NCBI GenBank assembly: GCA_945952425.1
Contig: CAMFIX010000150.1
Location: forward strand, 1 to 7,164
DNA length: 7,164 nucleotides
Direction of reading: 5' to 3'
Source of the DNA: an uncultured Pseudorhodobacter sp.
Lineage (GTDB): Bacteria > Pseudomonadota > Alphaproteobacteria > Rhodobacterales > Rhodobacteraceae
The notes beneath the pieces were generated by a model, which made no database searches, was not told the origin of the DNA, and was given only the letters and a program-made list of their open reading frames with translations. How positions within the stretch are numbered: position 1 is the first letter of the stretch; every line of letters begins with the position of its first letter. A program made the position numbers and the translations under genes. Shown here piece after piece: positions 1 to 6,077 of this stretch.

Positions 1-2
1 AC

Positions 3-728
3 CCGGATGTCGACGTCGACGAGGAGGAAGATACGCTCTACCCGTTCCTGCGCCACGGCGGGCCCAAATCGCTCCACTATGCCTTGCGTGCGACCTATTG
101 GCCTGGGATCGCGCTGATTCCGGCCAACCTCGGGCTCTACGACGCCGAATACGAATTTGCAGCCCGCATGGCGCGCGAGCCGACCTTCATTCTCGATAGG
201 CTGCGAGAGGGGATCGCCAGTATCGCCGACCAATTTGACGTGATCCTCCTCGATCCGCCGCCTGCTCTTGGGATGATCTCGCTCTCGGTCCTACGCGCGG
301 CCAGCGCGCTTTTGATCCCGGCGCCCCCATCGAACATCGACTTTGCTTCGACCGCGCATTTCCTGAAGATGATGGAAGCCACGTTGTCCGAACTTGCCCG
401 CGTAGGGGGCGAGAGGTCTTACAGCTTCGTCAAGATCCTGGCCTCGAAGATGAACGACCAGAAGTCAGCGCATATGGCCATCAAGCGGATGATGGACGCT
501 GTCTTTCCGCAGGACATGCTGCAGTCGGTGCTGAAGGACAGTGCCGAGATCGACAACGCAACGGCAAATCTGTCGACGGTGTACGAGCTGACCGGGCCCA
601 CGACCCGGACCGAGACCCACAAACGCTGCCGGGCCTACCTGGACGCCGTCGGCCGCGAAATCGAAATCCTGGCGCGCAAGACCTGGCCCAGCCATCACCG
701 CGCACTTCGCAAGGAGGGTATCCTGTGA
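3..728 (+). CDS. parA: ParA/RepA-like plasmid partition ATPase, 5' end outside window
   Basis: This is the C-terminal part (241 residues) of a deviant-Walker ParA ATPase that moves plasmid copies with ParB. The frame is open to the left edge, so the N-terminal DNA-binding region and the Walker A P-loop lie outside the window. Visible residues 11-55 (TLYPFLR, TYWPGIALIPANLGLYDAEYE) match the block found in RepA proteins of repABC plasmids and related alphaproteobacterial ParAs. The Walker B segment FDVILLDPPPALGMISLSVL is at visible residues 78-97. It is followed by the SNIDFAST region, then KILASKMND, the usual switch strand. A TTG at 84 could be miscalled as a start, but the homology continues upstream of it. 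The stop overlaps the parB start (GTGA), so the two genes form one operon. Related family members are roughly 400 residues, so about 150 are missing here. The family call is firm. Which plasmid compatibility group it belongs to cannot be read from this piece. Confidence 0.9.
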   Translation, partial: PDVDVDEEEDTLYPFLRHGGPKSLHYALRATYWPGIALIPANLGLYDAEYEFAARMAREPTFILDRLREGIASIADQFDVILLDPPPALGMISLSVLRAASALLIPAPPSNIDFASTAHFLKMMEATLSELARVGGERSYSFVKILASKMNDQKSAHMAIKRMMDAVFPQDMLQSVLKDSAEIDNATANLSTVYELTGPTTRTETHKRCRAYLDAVGREIEILARKTWPSHHRALRKEGIL

Positions 729-1702
729 GCAAACGTCATGACGCGATTTTCGGCGATGTGCTGAAGGACCTGAACGCGGATCCGGTCCCTGAAGAGGATC
801 GCGGCGGCACGCGGTTCCTGCGTCGGTCCAATGCCCTGGCCGATGCGGGTGAACGCGAGGAAAAGGTCCTGCGTTGGGTCGACCCGGCGACCTGCGTGAT
901 GTGGGCTCGCCACAATCGCGCTTATGGCCTCTTGAACGAGGACAATTGTCGCGACCTGATCGACTCGATCCGCAGTCAAGGTCAGCAAGAGTTCCCGGCC
1001 ATCGTGCGGCGGGTGCAGGGCGGCGGCTACGAGGTGATTTGCGGAGCGCGGCGGCATTTCGCGATTTCGTGGCTGCGCGCCAACAACTATCCCCAGTTTC
1101 GCTACCTGGTCGAGGTTCGCGATCTGACCGACGAAGAAGCCTTCCGCCTGGCCGATGTCGAGAACCGCGACCGCGAGGACATCTCGGACTACGAGCGGGC
1201 CCGAGACTACGCTGCAGCTCTGGACCAGTATTACGGCGGTCGGCAGAAATCCATGGCCGAGCGGTTGGAGGTCTCGGAGGGTTGGTTGTCACGCTACCTA
1301 CAGTTGGCGCGCCTTCCCGAGGCGATCATCGCCGCTTATCCGTCCATCCGCGACATCAAGGAGCTTCACGCGCGCATTCTCAAGCCGTTCTTGGCGGACA
1401 CGAAACAGTCAGAGGCGATCCTCGCAGCCGCGGCCGATCTTGCGAAGCGGCAGGCCGCAGCGCGGGCAGGTAATGGCAGTTTTATCGATGGCGCCCAGGT
1501 CTTGGCCAAGCTCAAGGCGGCCTCGGCCGGACCTCGTGAGCCCAAGGCGAAGGGCCTTGTCTTCAAAGGCCCCTCCGAGGCCTCCGGCATCACCCTCAAG
1601 AGGCAGGGGAGCAAGCTGGCCCTCGAGTTTTCCGACAAGATCTCGGAGGCCGCACTGCGCTCCGCCTTTGAAGCCTTCCTGATACATCGGAACAGAGGTT
1701 GA
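725..1702 (+). CDS. parB: ParB/RepB-like plasmid partition protein
   Basis: The product is a 325-residue centromere-binding CTPase partner of ParA. The GTG start is fixed by a perfect AAGGAGG seven bases upstream and by the four-base overlap with parA. The ParB N-terminal domain spans about 50-170. SIRSQGQQEFPAIVRR is at 81-96, the GxRR motif appears as GARRHFA at 107-113, and ENRDREDISDYERA at 146-159 is the third conserved box. A helix-turn-helix lies at about 174-197 (KSMAERLEVSEGWLSRYLQL). The C-terminal 280-325 is a short probable dimerisation region. The layout is that of RepB from repABC plasmids and of ParBs from Rhodobacterales replicons, but no repC follows. The next gene downstream is a toxin-antitoxin pair. 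The gene has normal length and shows no damage. Its DNA target is not known. Candidates in this window are the palindrome just after its stop and the repeat cluster near 5000-5105. Confidence 0.92.
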   Translation: MSKRHDAIFGDVLKDLNADPVPEEDRGGTRFLRRSNALADAGEREEKVLRWVDPATCVMWARHNRAYGLLNEDNCRDLIDSIRSQGQQEFPAIVRRVQGGGYEVICGARRHFAISWLRANNYPQFRYLVEVRDLTDEEAFRLADVENRDREDISDYERARDYAAALDQYYGGRQKSMAERLEVSEGWLSRYLQLARLPEAIIAAYPSIRDIKELHARILKPFLADTKQSEAILAAAADLAKRQAAARAGNGSFIDGAQVLAKLKAASAGPREPKAKGLVFKGPSEASGITLKRQGSKLALEFSDKISEAALRSAFEAFLIHRNRG

Positions 1703-1703
1703 C

Positions 1704-1717
1704 TTGCCAACTGGCAA
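1704..1717. repeat. 14-bp palindrome directly after parB (candidate parS or operator)
   Basis: TTGCCA-AC-TGGCAA is a perfect 6-bp dyad with a two-base centre. It begins one base after the parB stop codon. A two-base loop is too short for an RNA terminator hairpin, so a protein-binding site is the better reading. ParB-type centromeres often lie beside the par operon, which makes parS a reasonable guess. The sequence does not match the RepB parS consensus or the chromosomal parS consensus. A poly-T stretch follows at about 1730-1735. Confidence 0.4.
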
Positions 1718-1802
1718 CTTCAGCTTATTGTTTTTAATCAGGAGCTTGGCCTAACGCTTTGATCGCGGGATGCTACGCCAGAGGTGATGTTCTTGGGTTA
1801 TC

Positions 1803-1831
1803 TTGCAAAGGTGCGGTTTTTGGGGTATTGA
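1803..1831 (+). promoter_or_regulatory. candidate hipBA promoter
   Basis: TTGCAA at 1803-1808 (4 of 6 to the sigma-70 -35 box) is followed after 17 bases by TATTGA at 1826-1831, a weak -10 box (3 of 6). Transcription would start about 20 bases before the hipB ATG. The gap between parB and hipB (1703-1858) is visibly AT-richer than its surroundings and holds no gene. The -10 box overlaps the dyad at 1822-1854, as expected for an autorepressed toxin-antitoxin operon. Confidence 0.4.
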
Positions 1832-1854
1832 GTAAATTCCTCAAACTCATCCCC
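1822..1854. promoter_or_regulatory. candidate HipB operator dyad
   Basis: TTGAG (1828-1832) and CTCAA (1840-1844) form a 5-bp dyad with a seven-base centre. It is flanked symmetrically in base content by GGGG (1822-1825) and CCCC (1851-1854), and a second pair TGAGT/ACTCA (1829-1833, 1845-1849) is interleaved. It covers the candidate -10 box and ends four bases before the hipB start. E. coli HipB binds a TATCC-N8-GGATA dyad. This site has similar arm length and spacing but different bases, so binding by this HipB is an inference. Confidence 0.4.
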
Positions 1855-1858
1855 TGAC

Positions 1859-2116
1859 ATGCAGCCCCAGATCCTCCGTGATTCCACCTCCCTCTCGCAA
1901 GCGCTCCGCAGCCGTCGGAGGGCTCTTGGCCTGACGCAGGAAGAAGTGGGTCAAAGGGCGGGTGTTGCCGCCAAGCATGTCAGCCGGATCGAGAACGGCA
2001 CGCATGAGCCCAAGGTCTCGACCCTCTTCGCGCTCTTCGCAGCCTTGGGCCTCGATTGCGTCCTGGGCGAGCAGGGCAGGGTGGTCCGGCCGCCCGACAT
2101 CACGGAGATCTTCTGA
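1859..2116 (+). CDS. hipB: HipB-like antitoxin, XRE-family DNA-binding protein
   Basis: This 85-residue Cro/C1-type helix-turn-helix protein is the expected antitoxin and autorepressor of the HipA kinase next to it. The HTH covers about residues 13-67 (LRSRRRALGLTQEEVGQRAG, recognition helix around AAKHVSRIENG at 37-47, then TLFALFAALGL). The tail after 70 is short and ends DITEIF. In E. coli HipB the C-terminal tail contacts HipA and marks the antitoxin for degradation, and this one may do the same. The ATG at 1859 is the only usable ATG, since an in-frame TGA lies 30 bases upstream at 1829-1831. There is no Shine-Dalgarno in front of it, which is unusual and suggests weak or leader-independent initiation. 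The stop TGA overlaps the hipA ATG by one base, giving translational coupling. Confidence 0.88.
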   Translation: MQPQILRDSTSLSQALRSRRRALGLTQEEVGQRAGVAAKHVSRIENGTHEPKVSTLFALFAALGLDCVLGEQGRVVRPPDITEIF

Positions 2117-3414
2117 TGGGCCGCCCCGCCCTGACCCGGGCTTTGGAGGTTCGGATCAACGGGCGGCTGGCGGGGGACTATCGCTTCAGCCCCTCGAGCG
2201 GGGTCAGCTTCACCTATGCGGCCGAGTGGCTGGACTGGGCGCCGGCCTTCCCGATCTCGCGGCAACTGCCGTTGAGGATGGGCGCGCAGACCGGCGACCA
2301 CGTCCACGCCGTCTTCGAGAACCTCTTGCCGGACAGTCCCGACCTGCGCCGCCGCATCGCAGAGCGCACCTCGGCCCAGAGCGACCGCCCCCACGACCTG
2401 CTGGCGGCTATCGGGCGCGATTGCGTCGGCGCGATGCAGTTCCTCCCCCCCGGCACCGATCCCGGCGACCCCTTTGCCATTCGTGGCCAACCGCAGTCCG
2501 AGGCCGAGATCGCCGCCACCCTGCGCGACCTCGCCACGACGCCTTTGGGCCTGCTCCCGGGTGAGGCCTTCCGCATTTCGCTGGCGGGGGCGCAGGAGAA
2601 GACCGCTTTCCTGCGTCATCAGGGCGCCTGGATGAAGCCCGAAAGCCTGACCCCCACGACGCATATCTTCAAGCGGCCGATGGGGATGATCGGCGCCATC
2701 GACATGCGCGACAGCGTCGAGAACGAGTGGCTCTGTCTGCAGTTCGCTGCGGCCATGGGCCTGCCGGTGAACACGGCCGAGATGGCGCAGTTCGAGGATC
2801 AGCGCGTCCTGATCGTCACAAGGTTCGACCGGGCGTCGCGTCCCCAAGGCGGGCTCTTGCGCCTGCCGCAAGAGGACTTCCTGCAGGCCCTCGGGATTCC
2901 CTCGGCGAAGAAATACCAGGATCACGGCGGGCCAGGGATGCGCGAGGCCTACACCCTTCTGGAGGGCTCGATGGCGCGGGCCGCCGATCAAGTGCTTTTC
3001 CTGAAGGCGCAGATCGTCAACTGGATGCTGGGGGCCATCGACGGTCATGCGAAGAACTACTCCCTGGCCCTGACGCCGGGAGGTTACCGGATGACGCCCC
3101 TCTACGACATCCTGAGCGCGGCCCCGACGGAGGCGGCCTTCCGCCACAAGGATCTGCGGATGGCAATGGCGGTCGGGAACCGCCGCCACTACCGGCTCGA
3201 CCACATCCAGCCGCGGCATTTCGACGAGATGGCCGAGGCGGCCCGCGTCCCCCTTGCCCTGCGCAGGCAGGCCTTCGCCGACCTGGCCGAAGCGGCCCCT
3301 GCCGCGATCGAGACCGTGGCGGCCCGCCTGCCCGCCGATTTCCCAGCCCGGGTCGCGGAACCGATCCTGGCCCGTGCCCGGACCTGCGCCGAGAGGCTCA
3401 ATCCCCCGGCATGA
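2116..3414 (+). CDS. hipA: HipA serine/threonine kinase toxin
   Basis: This 432-residue kinase has the full length of E. coli HipA and strikingly similar sequence. E. coli HipA phosphorylates glutamyl-tRNA synthetase and triggers growth arrest and persistence. The N-terminal subdomain is at about 8-120. The P-loop is ISLAGAQEKTAFL at 154-166, with Ser155 aligning with autophosphorylated Ser150 of E. coli. Other conserved blocks are THIFKRP (182-188, ATP lysine), VENEWL (201-206), TRFDR (235-239) and LPQEDFLQALGIPSAKKY (250-267). GAIDGHAKNYS at 306-316 carries catalytic Asp309, and LTPLYDI with the metal Asp331 is at 326-332. All key residues are present, so the kinase should be active. The ATG is chosen because GGAG lies eight bases upstream and TGATG couples it to hipB. 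A longer frame reaches back into hipB but is not supported. The 3' end overlaps the convergent gene on the other strand by 17 bp. The actual target in this host is unknown. Confidence 0.95.
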   Translation: MGRPALTRALEVRINGRLAGDYRFSPSSGVSFTYAAEWLDWAPAFPISRQLPLRMGAQTGDHVHAVFENLLPDSPDLRRRIAERTSAQSDRPHDLLAAIGRDCVGAMQFLPPGTDPGDPFAIRGQPQSEAEIAATLRDLATTPLGLLPGEAFRISLAGAQEKTAFLRHQGAWMKPESLTPTTHIFKRPMGMIGAIDMRDSVENEWLCLQFAAAMGLPVNTAEMAQFEDQRVLIVTRFDRASRPQGGLLRLPQEDFLQALGIPSAKKYQDHGGPGMREAYTLLEGSMARAADQVLFLKAQIVNWMLGAIDGHAKNYSLALTPGGYRMTPLYDILSAAPTEAAFRHKDLRMAMAVGNRRHYRLDHIQPRHFDEMAEAARVPLALRRQAFADLAEAAPAAIETVAARLPADFPARVAEPILARARTCAERLNPPA

Positions 3415-4912
3415 ATCCCGCCAGCCAGCGCCAGCGGGGGGCCTGGGCGCGGTAGGCAATCCAGCCCTCGTCCGGCACGGCGGCAAAGGCCAGGAGAGCT
3501 TGGACGAAGGCCTCTCCATCGGGCTCTTGCGGCGGGAAGGGCTCGGGATCTTTACGATGTTTCGGCCCGGCGGCCCGGCCATGAGCAGCGCAAATGGTGA
3601 GGGCCGCCAGCAGCTCCAACCGTTCATCGGGGGACCATGGGTCAGGGGGCCAGCACCCCAGCGAACCCAATTCATCCGCGAGGTCGCGATGGAAATTCCC
3701 GGCCTTTTCGCTTTCTGCCCAGGTGAAGACCCTGCGGCCTGGGGGAAGCATCGACAAGGCCTCGGTCAGCGACTGCAGGGTCCAGCGGTCGGGCACCGGG
3801 TGGCGGAGCTCATAGGACAGCATTCCCCGCAGCATCGCGCGGGCAAAGAGGCGGTCTGCGGCGAGGGGCTCCAGCTTTCGCAGGTCGTAAGGATCCACCT
3901 CAAGCCCACGCTCCAGCCGCCAAGCGGCTCGGCGCAGGTCGTCGCGCCACGGGGCATCCATCGCCAGCATCTCGGGCGGCAAGCCGTGCAGGGGGGTTAA
4001 CTCGGCCCAAGCCCAGGTGACCCACTCCGCGACGGGGGCGAGCGGGTTGGTCTTCGGCCAAAGGCGCAGGCAGTGGACGGCAGTCCGTCGCAGCGCCTCC
4101 TCGACGCGCGACAAGAGGTCCGGTTCCGGCGGCAGGGCCAAGCCTTTGGTTTCGCACCACTTCGCCCAGGTGGCATGGTGGGTGACTGCCGAAGAGGTCA
4201 GGCTGTTCAGCTCCACCCACAGCTGTTGGCTGCTCGGGGTCGGCTGGCCTTCGATCTGCAGCCCCGCGATGCCGGTATAGTTGAAGGTCCGTCGTTCGCC
4301 TTTGGGCATCAAGCGACCGACGAAGTGGAAATTGCCGTTCGGATGGCGGCGGATCTGGTCCAGCGCCAGCGTCCGCGGCGTGCCATACATGAAACAGAGG
4401 GTGGCCGAGCAGCGATCCACCAGGACGCCGCTGTCATCCAGAAACCCCGGATCGGGCCAACCGGCCAAGCGGCGGAGCACCTGATGGCCAGCACGGTGCA
4501 GCCAGAAGCCCAGGTAGCCGCGCCGCCTCCCGCCGAGCGAGCGGATCAGCGGCAAGCCGCCCCGCGCTTTGGCGTGCCGGTCAGGCGGACCGGGGGGCAG
4601 TGGCGGCTCGACCACCTCGGCACGCGCGACCTCGTGGGCAAAGAGCGCCTGGCCGGGGCGGTCCCAGGCCAGAACGCGCCCGAGGGCCGTCAAAGGGCGC
4701 GGCTGGCCCACGACCCGCACCCTGCGCGACCAGAAGAGGAGGCCGCCGTCCTCCAGCACCCGCGCGCTGCCGCGCGCTGCGAGGCGGGGGAACCATATCC
4801 TCGCAAAACTCGGCTCCTCCGCGGCGTCGCGGGGCTGAGTGCTGCGGTCTAGCCAGACCAAGTCGCCGGGGCGGGCAGGGCGGTCGAGGAAAATCAGGCG
4901 GGACAGGAACAT
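3398..4912 (-). CDS. large Trp-rich protein of unknown function
   Basis: I do not recognise this 504-residue protein. It is soluble-looking, with no signal peptide or membrane segment. It is unusually rich in tryptophan (22 residues, about 4 percent), arginine and proline. The N-terminal 1-120 looks beta-rich (LVWLDRS, LLFWSRRVRVVGQ, LTALGRVLAWD). The middle contains GFWLHRAGHQVLRRL and NGNFHFVGRLMPKGERRTFNYTG. The C-terminal half is mostly helical, with repeated amphipathic segments (VAEWVTWAWAEL, DLRRAAWRLERGLEVDPYDLRKLEPL). Strong G/C at third codon positions and a single long frame support coding. The start is uncertain. The frame stays open to 5065, but that would run into the repeat cluster. 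ATG 4912 has only a weak GGA upstream, and ATG 4939 is the alternative (513 residues). It ends tail-to-tail with hipA, overlapping by 17 bp. A link to the HipBA system or to plasmid maintenance is possible but not shown. Confidence 0.8.
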   Translation of the reverse strand: MFLSRLIFLDRPARPGDLVWLDRSTQPRDAAEEPSFARIWFPRLAARGSARVLEDGGLLFWSRRVRVVGQPRPLTALGRVLAWDRPGQALFAHEVARAEVVEPPLPPGPPDRHAKARGGLPLIRSLGGRRRGYLGFWLHRAGHQVLRRLAGWPDPGFLDDSGVLVDRCSATLCFMYGTPRTLALDQIRRHPNGNFHFVGRLMPKGERRTFNYTGIAGLQIEGQPTPSSQQLWVELNSLTSSAVTHHATWAKWCETKGLALPPEPDLLSRVEEALRRTAVHCLRLWPKTNPLAPVAEWVTWAWAELTPLHGLPPEMLAMDAPWRDDLRRAAWRLERGLEVDPYDLRKLEPLAADRLFARAMLRGMLSYELRHPVPDRWTLQSLTEALSMLPPGRRVFTWAESEKAGNFHRDLADELGSLGCWPPDPWSPDERLELLAALTICAAHGRAAGPKHRKDPEPFPPQEPDGEAFVQALLAFAAVPDEGWIAYRAQAPRWRWLAGFMPGD

Positions 4913-5025
4913 CTTGGGCGTCCAAAGGGTCGCGGGCATTCTGGCAGAGGTGGGTGACAGAAGCTGTCTCTTCTTGCAGGTTCGGACCGTGGCGGCCAGT
5001 TTTGACAACAGGATTCGGCGGTTTT

Positions 5026-5051
5026 CTGTCGTCAACGCTGTTTGACGACAG
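5026..5051. repeat. perfect 10-bp inverted repeat with six-base loop
   Basis: CTGTCGTCAA (5026-5035) and TTGACGACAG (5042-5051) pair perfectly around CGCTGT. The arms are the facing parts of two of the 17-bp repeats. This hairpin shares bases with the 14-bp inverted repeat at 5032-5075, so the two structures cannot form at once on one strand. Confidence 0.75.
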
Positions 5052-5075
5052 GCTGCTGGCATCAAACAGCGTTGA
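5032..5075. repeat. perfect 14-bp inverted repeat
   Basis: TCAACGCTGTTTGA (5032-5045) is repeated in inverted orientation as TCAAACAGCGTTGA (5062-5075), with a 16-base spacer and no mismatch. Each arm is itself partly palindromic (TCAA-N6-TTGA). It sits in the centre of the repeat cluster. It could be a dimer-binding site in the origin or centromere, or form a cruciform. Confidence 0.75.
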
Positions 5076-5139
5076 TGTTAGGATTCCCCGAAGTCCTGTT
5101 GCCAAAGTCGAGGTTCAGCTCCTTGATTGGCGGAATCGT

Positions 5140-5157
5140 GGACGGCGGGTTCCGTCC
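5140..5157 (-). terminator. hairpin directly after the initiator gene
   Basis: GGACGG (5140-5145) and CCGTCC (5152-5157) form a perfect 6-bp GC-rich stem around a six-base loop. It starts immediately after the stop codon of the minus-strand gene at 5158-6006. No U-tract follows, so it is at best a weak intrinsic terminator. It may instead protect the 3' end of the mRNA or be part of the origin region. Confidence 0.35.
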
Positions 5158-6006
5158 TCACACCCTCAGCTCCCCAGCGAGCGCTGCTTCGCCATGGACA
5201 GCAAGCATTGCGGCGAAGTGGCCGACGCTAAGCCGGTCCATAAGGGCCCGGATGCGGCCCTCGTAGCGATCCGCTCCGATCAGGCGCAGGAGGTCTGACC
5301 GGTGGAATTGCCAATTGGCGCTGGGTGCCGCGGCGGCCAGCCGAAGGGCCTCGATCTCCTGCGGCGCCGCGACCGGCGCCGGCTTCTGCGCGAATTTTGC
5401 GGGACGGAGCAACGGCTTGGCCGGCCTCACTTGCCATTTCCGCATGAAGCCCAACAGGAACCCTGTCGGCACCTCGGTGTTGCCCTTGGCGCGGTTGAAC
5501 GCTTGGAACCCCTCCCAGATCTTCTCGGCGGCGACCTCGCAGCAGGGAAGGATCGCCTTGGCGCCGTCGATCAGATCCCGGCAGACCTTGCTCAGCGGGG
5601 TCGACTTTTCCCCAATCTCGATGCTTCCCGTGAAGATATTTTTGTTAAGAGATTCTATACAAGGAGACGTGTCGTCTTCGTTTGGCGTGTCGCCAGAGCC
5701 GCCGTCACGGTTGTCCACAAGCTGCCAGCGGAAGATCCAGGGCGAGAATTTTCCGCCTGATTTGACACGGGTCAGTCCGGCGCTGGAGCCCTCGAGTTCA
5801 GCAAGCAGCGTGGACAGATGCTGCCGAGAGATCCCCATGTCAACCATGAGGTCACAGAGCTGGAAAGACGCGGTCCCGCGCTTTAAGCCGTTGTAGCCAT
5901 CCTTCCAGGAAGTGCCGTCGAGGATGATGGTGGCAAGCTTGTGGGCCGAGAAGGAGAGGCGCGCCTTGAGGATGCGGCGCAGGATGGTGCCGGTGTTCAT
6001 GGTCAT
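5158..6006 (-). CDS. probable plasmid replication initiator, winged-helix DNA-binding protein
   Basis: The product is 282 residues. A winged helix-turn-helix is visible at about 18-97: LSFSAHKLATIIL, then FQLCDLMVDMGISRQHLSTLLAELE as the HTH, then a wing at GLTRVKSGGKFSPWIFRW. A polar linker (98-140, with ESLNKNIFTG) leads to a helical block at 141-191 ending TGFLLGFMRKW. An Ala/Pro linker (197-215) and a last helical domain (230-275) follow. This arrangement resembles wHTH plasmid and phage replication proteins. The neighbouring repeat cluster and parAB support an initiator role. I cannot match it to a named Rep family, and a transcriptional regulator is the alternative. The ATG at 6006 is chosen because AAGGA lies nine bases upstream. 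An ATG two codons later (6000) and an open frame back to 6051 are less likely. Its leader contains an SD-sequestering hairpin. A luxR-type gene lies upstream on the same strand. Confidence 0.6.
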   Translation of the reverse strand: MTMNTGTILRRILKARLSFSAHKLATIILDGTSWKDGYNGLKRGTASFQLCDLMVDMGISRQHLSTLLAELEGSSAGLTRVKSGGKFSPWIFRWQLVDNRDGGSGDTPNEDDTSPCIESLNKNIFTGSIEIGEKSTPLSKVCRDLIDGAKAILPCCEVAAEKIWEGFQAFNRAKGNTEVPTGFLLGFMRKWQVRPAKPLLRPAKFAQKPAPVAAPQEIEALRLAAAAPSANWQFHRSDLLRLIGADRYEGRIRALMDRLSVGHFAAMLAVHGEAALAGELRV

Positions 6007-6014
6007 TGGAGTTT

Positions 6015-6032
6015 GTCCTTGTGGGCAAGGAC
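6015..6032 (-). promoter_or_regulatory. hairpin sequestering the ribosome binding site of the initiator gene
   Basis: In the minus-strand mRNA the sequence GUCCUUG-CCCA-CAAGGAC makes a perfect 7-bp stem with a four-base loop. The AAGGA Shine-Dalgarno of the gene starting at 6006 lies entirely in the 3' arm. The start codon follows eight bases after the stem. The fold would limit ribosome access, so translation of the initiator may be held low or controlled by an RNA or protein. Confidence 0.6.
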
Positions 6033-6062
6033 GCGGAACGTCAGGCAACAAAAAGTGAGCCC

Positions 6063-6077
6063 GGTAAACAGGTTACC
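6063..6077. promoter_or_regulatory. GGTAA-N5-TTACC dyad upstream of the initiator gene
   Basis: GGTAA (6063-6067) and TTACC (6073-6077) are a perfect 5-bp dyad spaced by ACAGG. It is 57 bases upstream of the initiator start codon. The related string GGTTACCGG appears at 7067-7075 in front of the luxR-type gene. It may be an operator, but no bound protein is identified. Confidence 0.35.

Larger units (their letters stand above)
5002..5105. repeat. cluster of five degenerate 17-bp repeats, candidate oriV iterons
   Basis: Five copies of a motif close to TTGACRACAGGATTCGG lie within 104 bp. On the plus strand they are 5002-5018 (TTGACAACAGGATTCGG), 5042-5058 (TTGACGACAGGCTGCTG) and 5072-5088 (TTGATGTTAGGATTCCC). 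On the minus strand they are 5019-5035 (reads TTGACGACAGAAAACCG) and 5089-5105 (reads TTGGCAACAGGACTTCG). The plus-strand copies begin 40 and 30 bases apart, close to whole helical turns. The cluster lies about 50 bases beyond the stop of the probable initiator gene, a usual place for iterons. A ParB centromere array is the main alternative. The gap 4913-5157 shows no gene. Confidence 0.6.

Noticed and set aside
1703..1858. repC replication gene after parAB
   Set aside because: Only a short non-coding gap and then hipBA follow parB. No RepC-like sequence is present, so this is not a complete repABC operon in the window.
1951..3675. 574-codon minus-strand frame opposite hipBA
   Set aside because: hipB and hipA have clear family motifs on the plus strand. 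The opposite frame is a GC-rich shadow with no recognisable domain.
4073..4852. Long plus-strand frame of 259 codons opposite the Trp-rich gene
   Set aside because: It is antisense to a longer frame with consistent G/C third-position codons, has no Shine-Dalgarno and resembles no family. High GC produces such shadows.
5002..5030. TTGACA at 5002-5007 as a sigma-70 promoter on the plus strand
   Set aside because: The -35 box is perfect, but the position 17 bases downstream (TCTGTC) is a poor -10 and no plus-strand gene follows. It is better read as part of the 17-bp repeat.
4913..5065. N-terminal extension of the Trp-rich protein up to 5065
   Set aside because: It would run through the inverted repeats and its composition (many Cys, Lys, Thr) differs from the rest. 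ATG 4912 or 4939 is a better start.
5002..5105. CRISPR array
   Set aside because: The copies are only 17 bp, degenerate, in both orientations and without regular spacers, and no cas gene is present.
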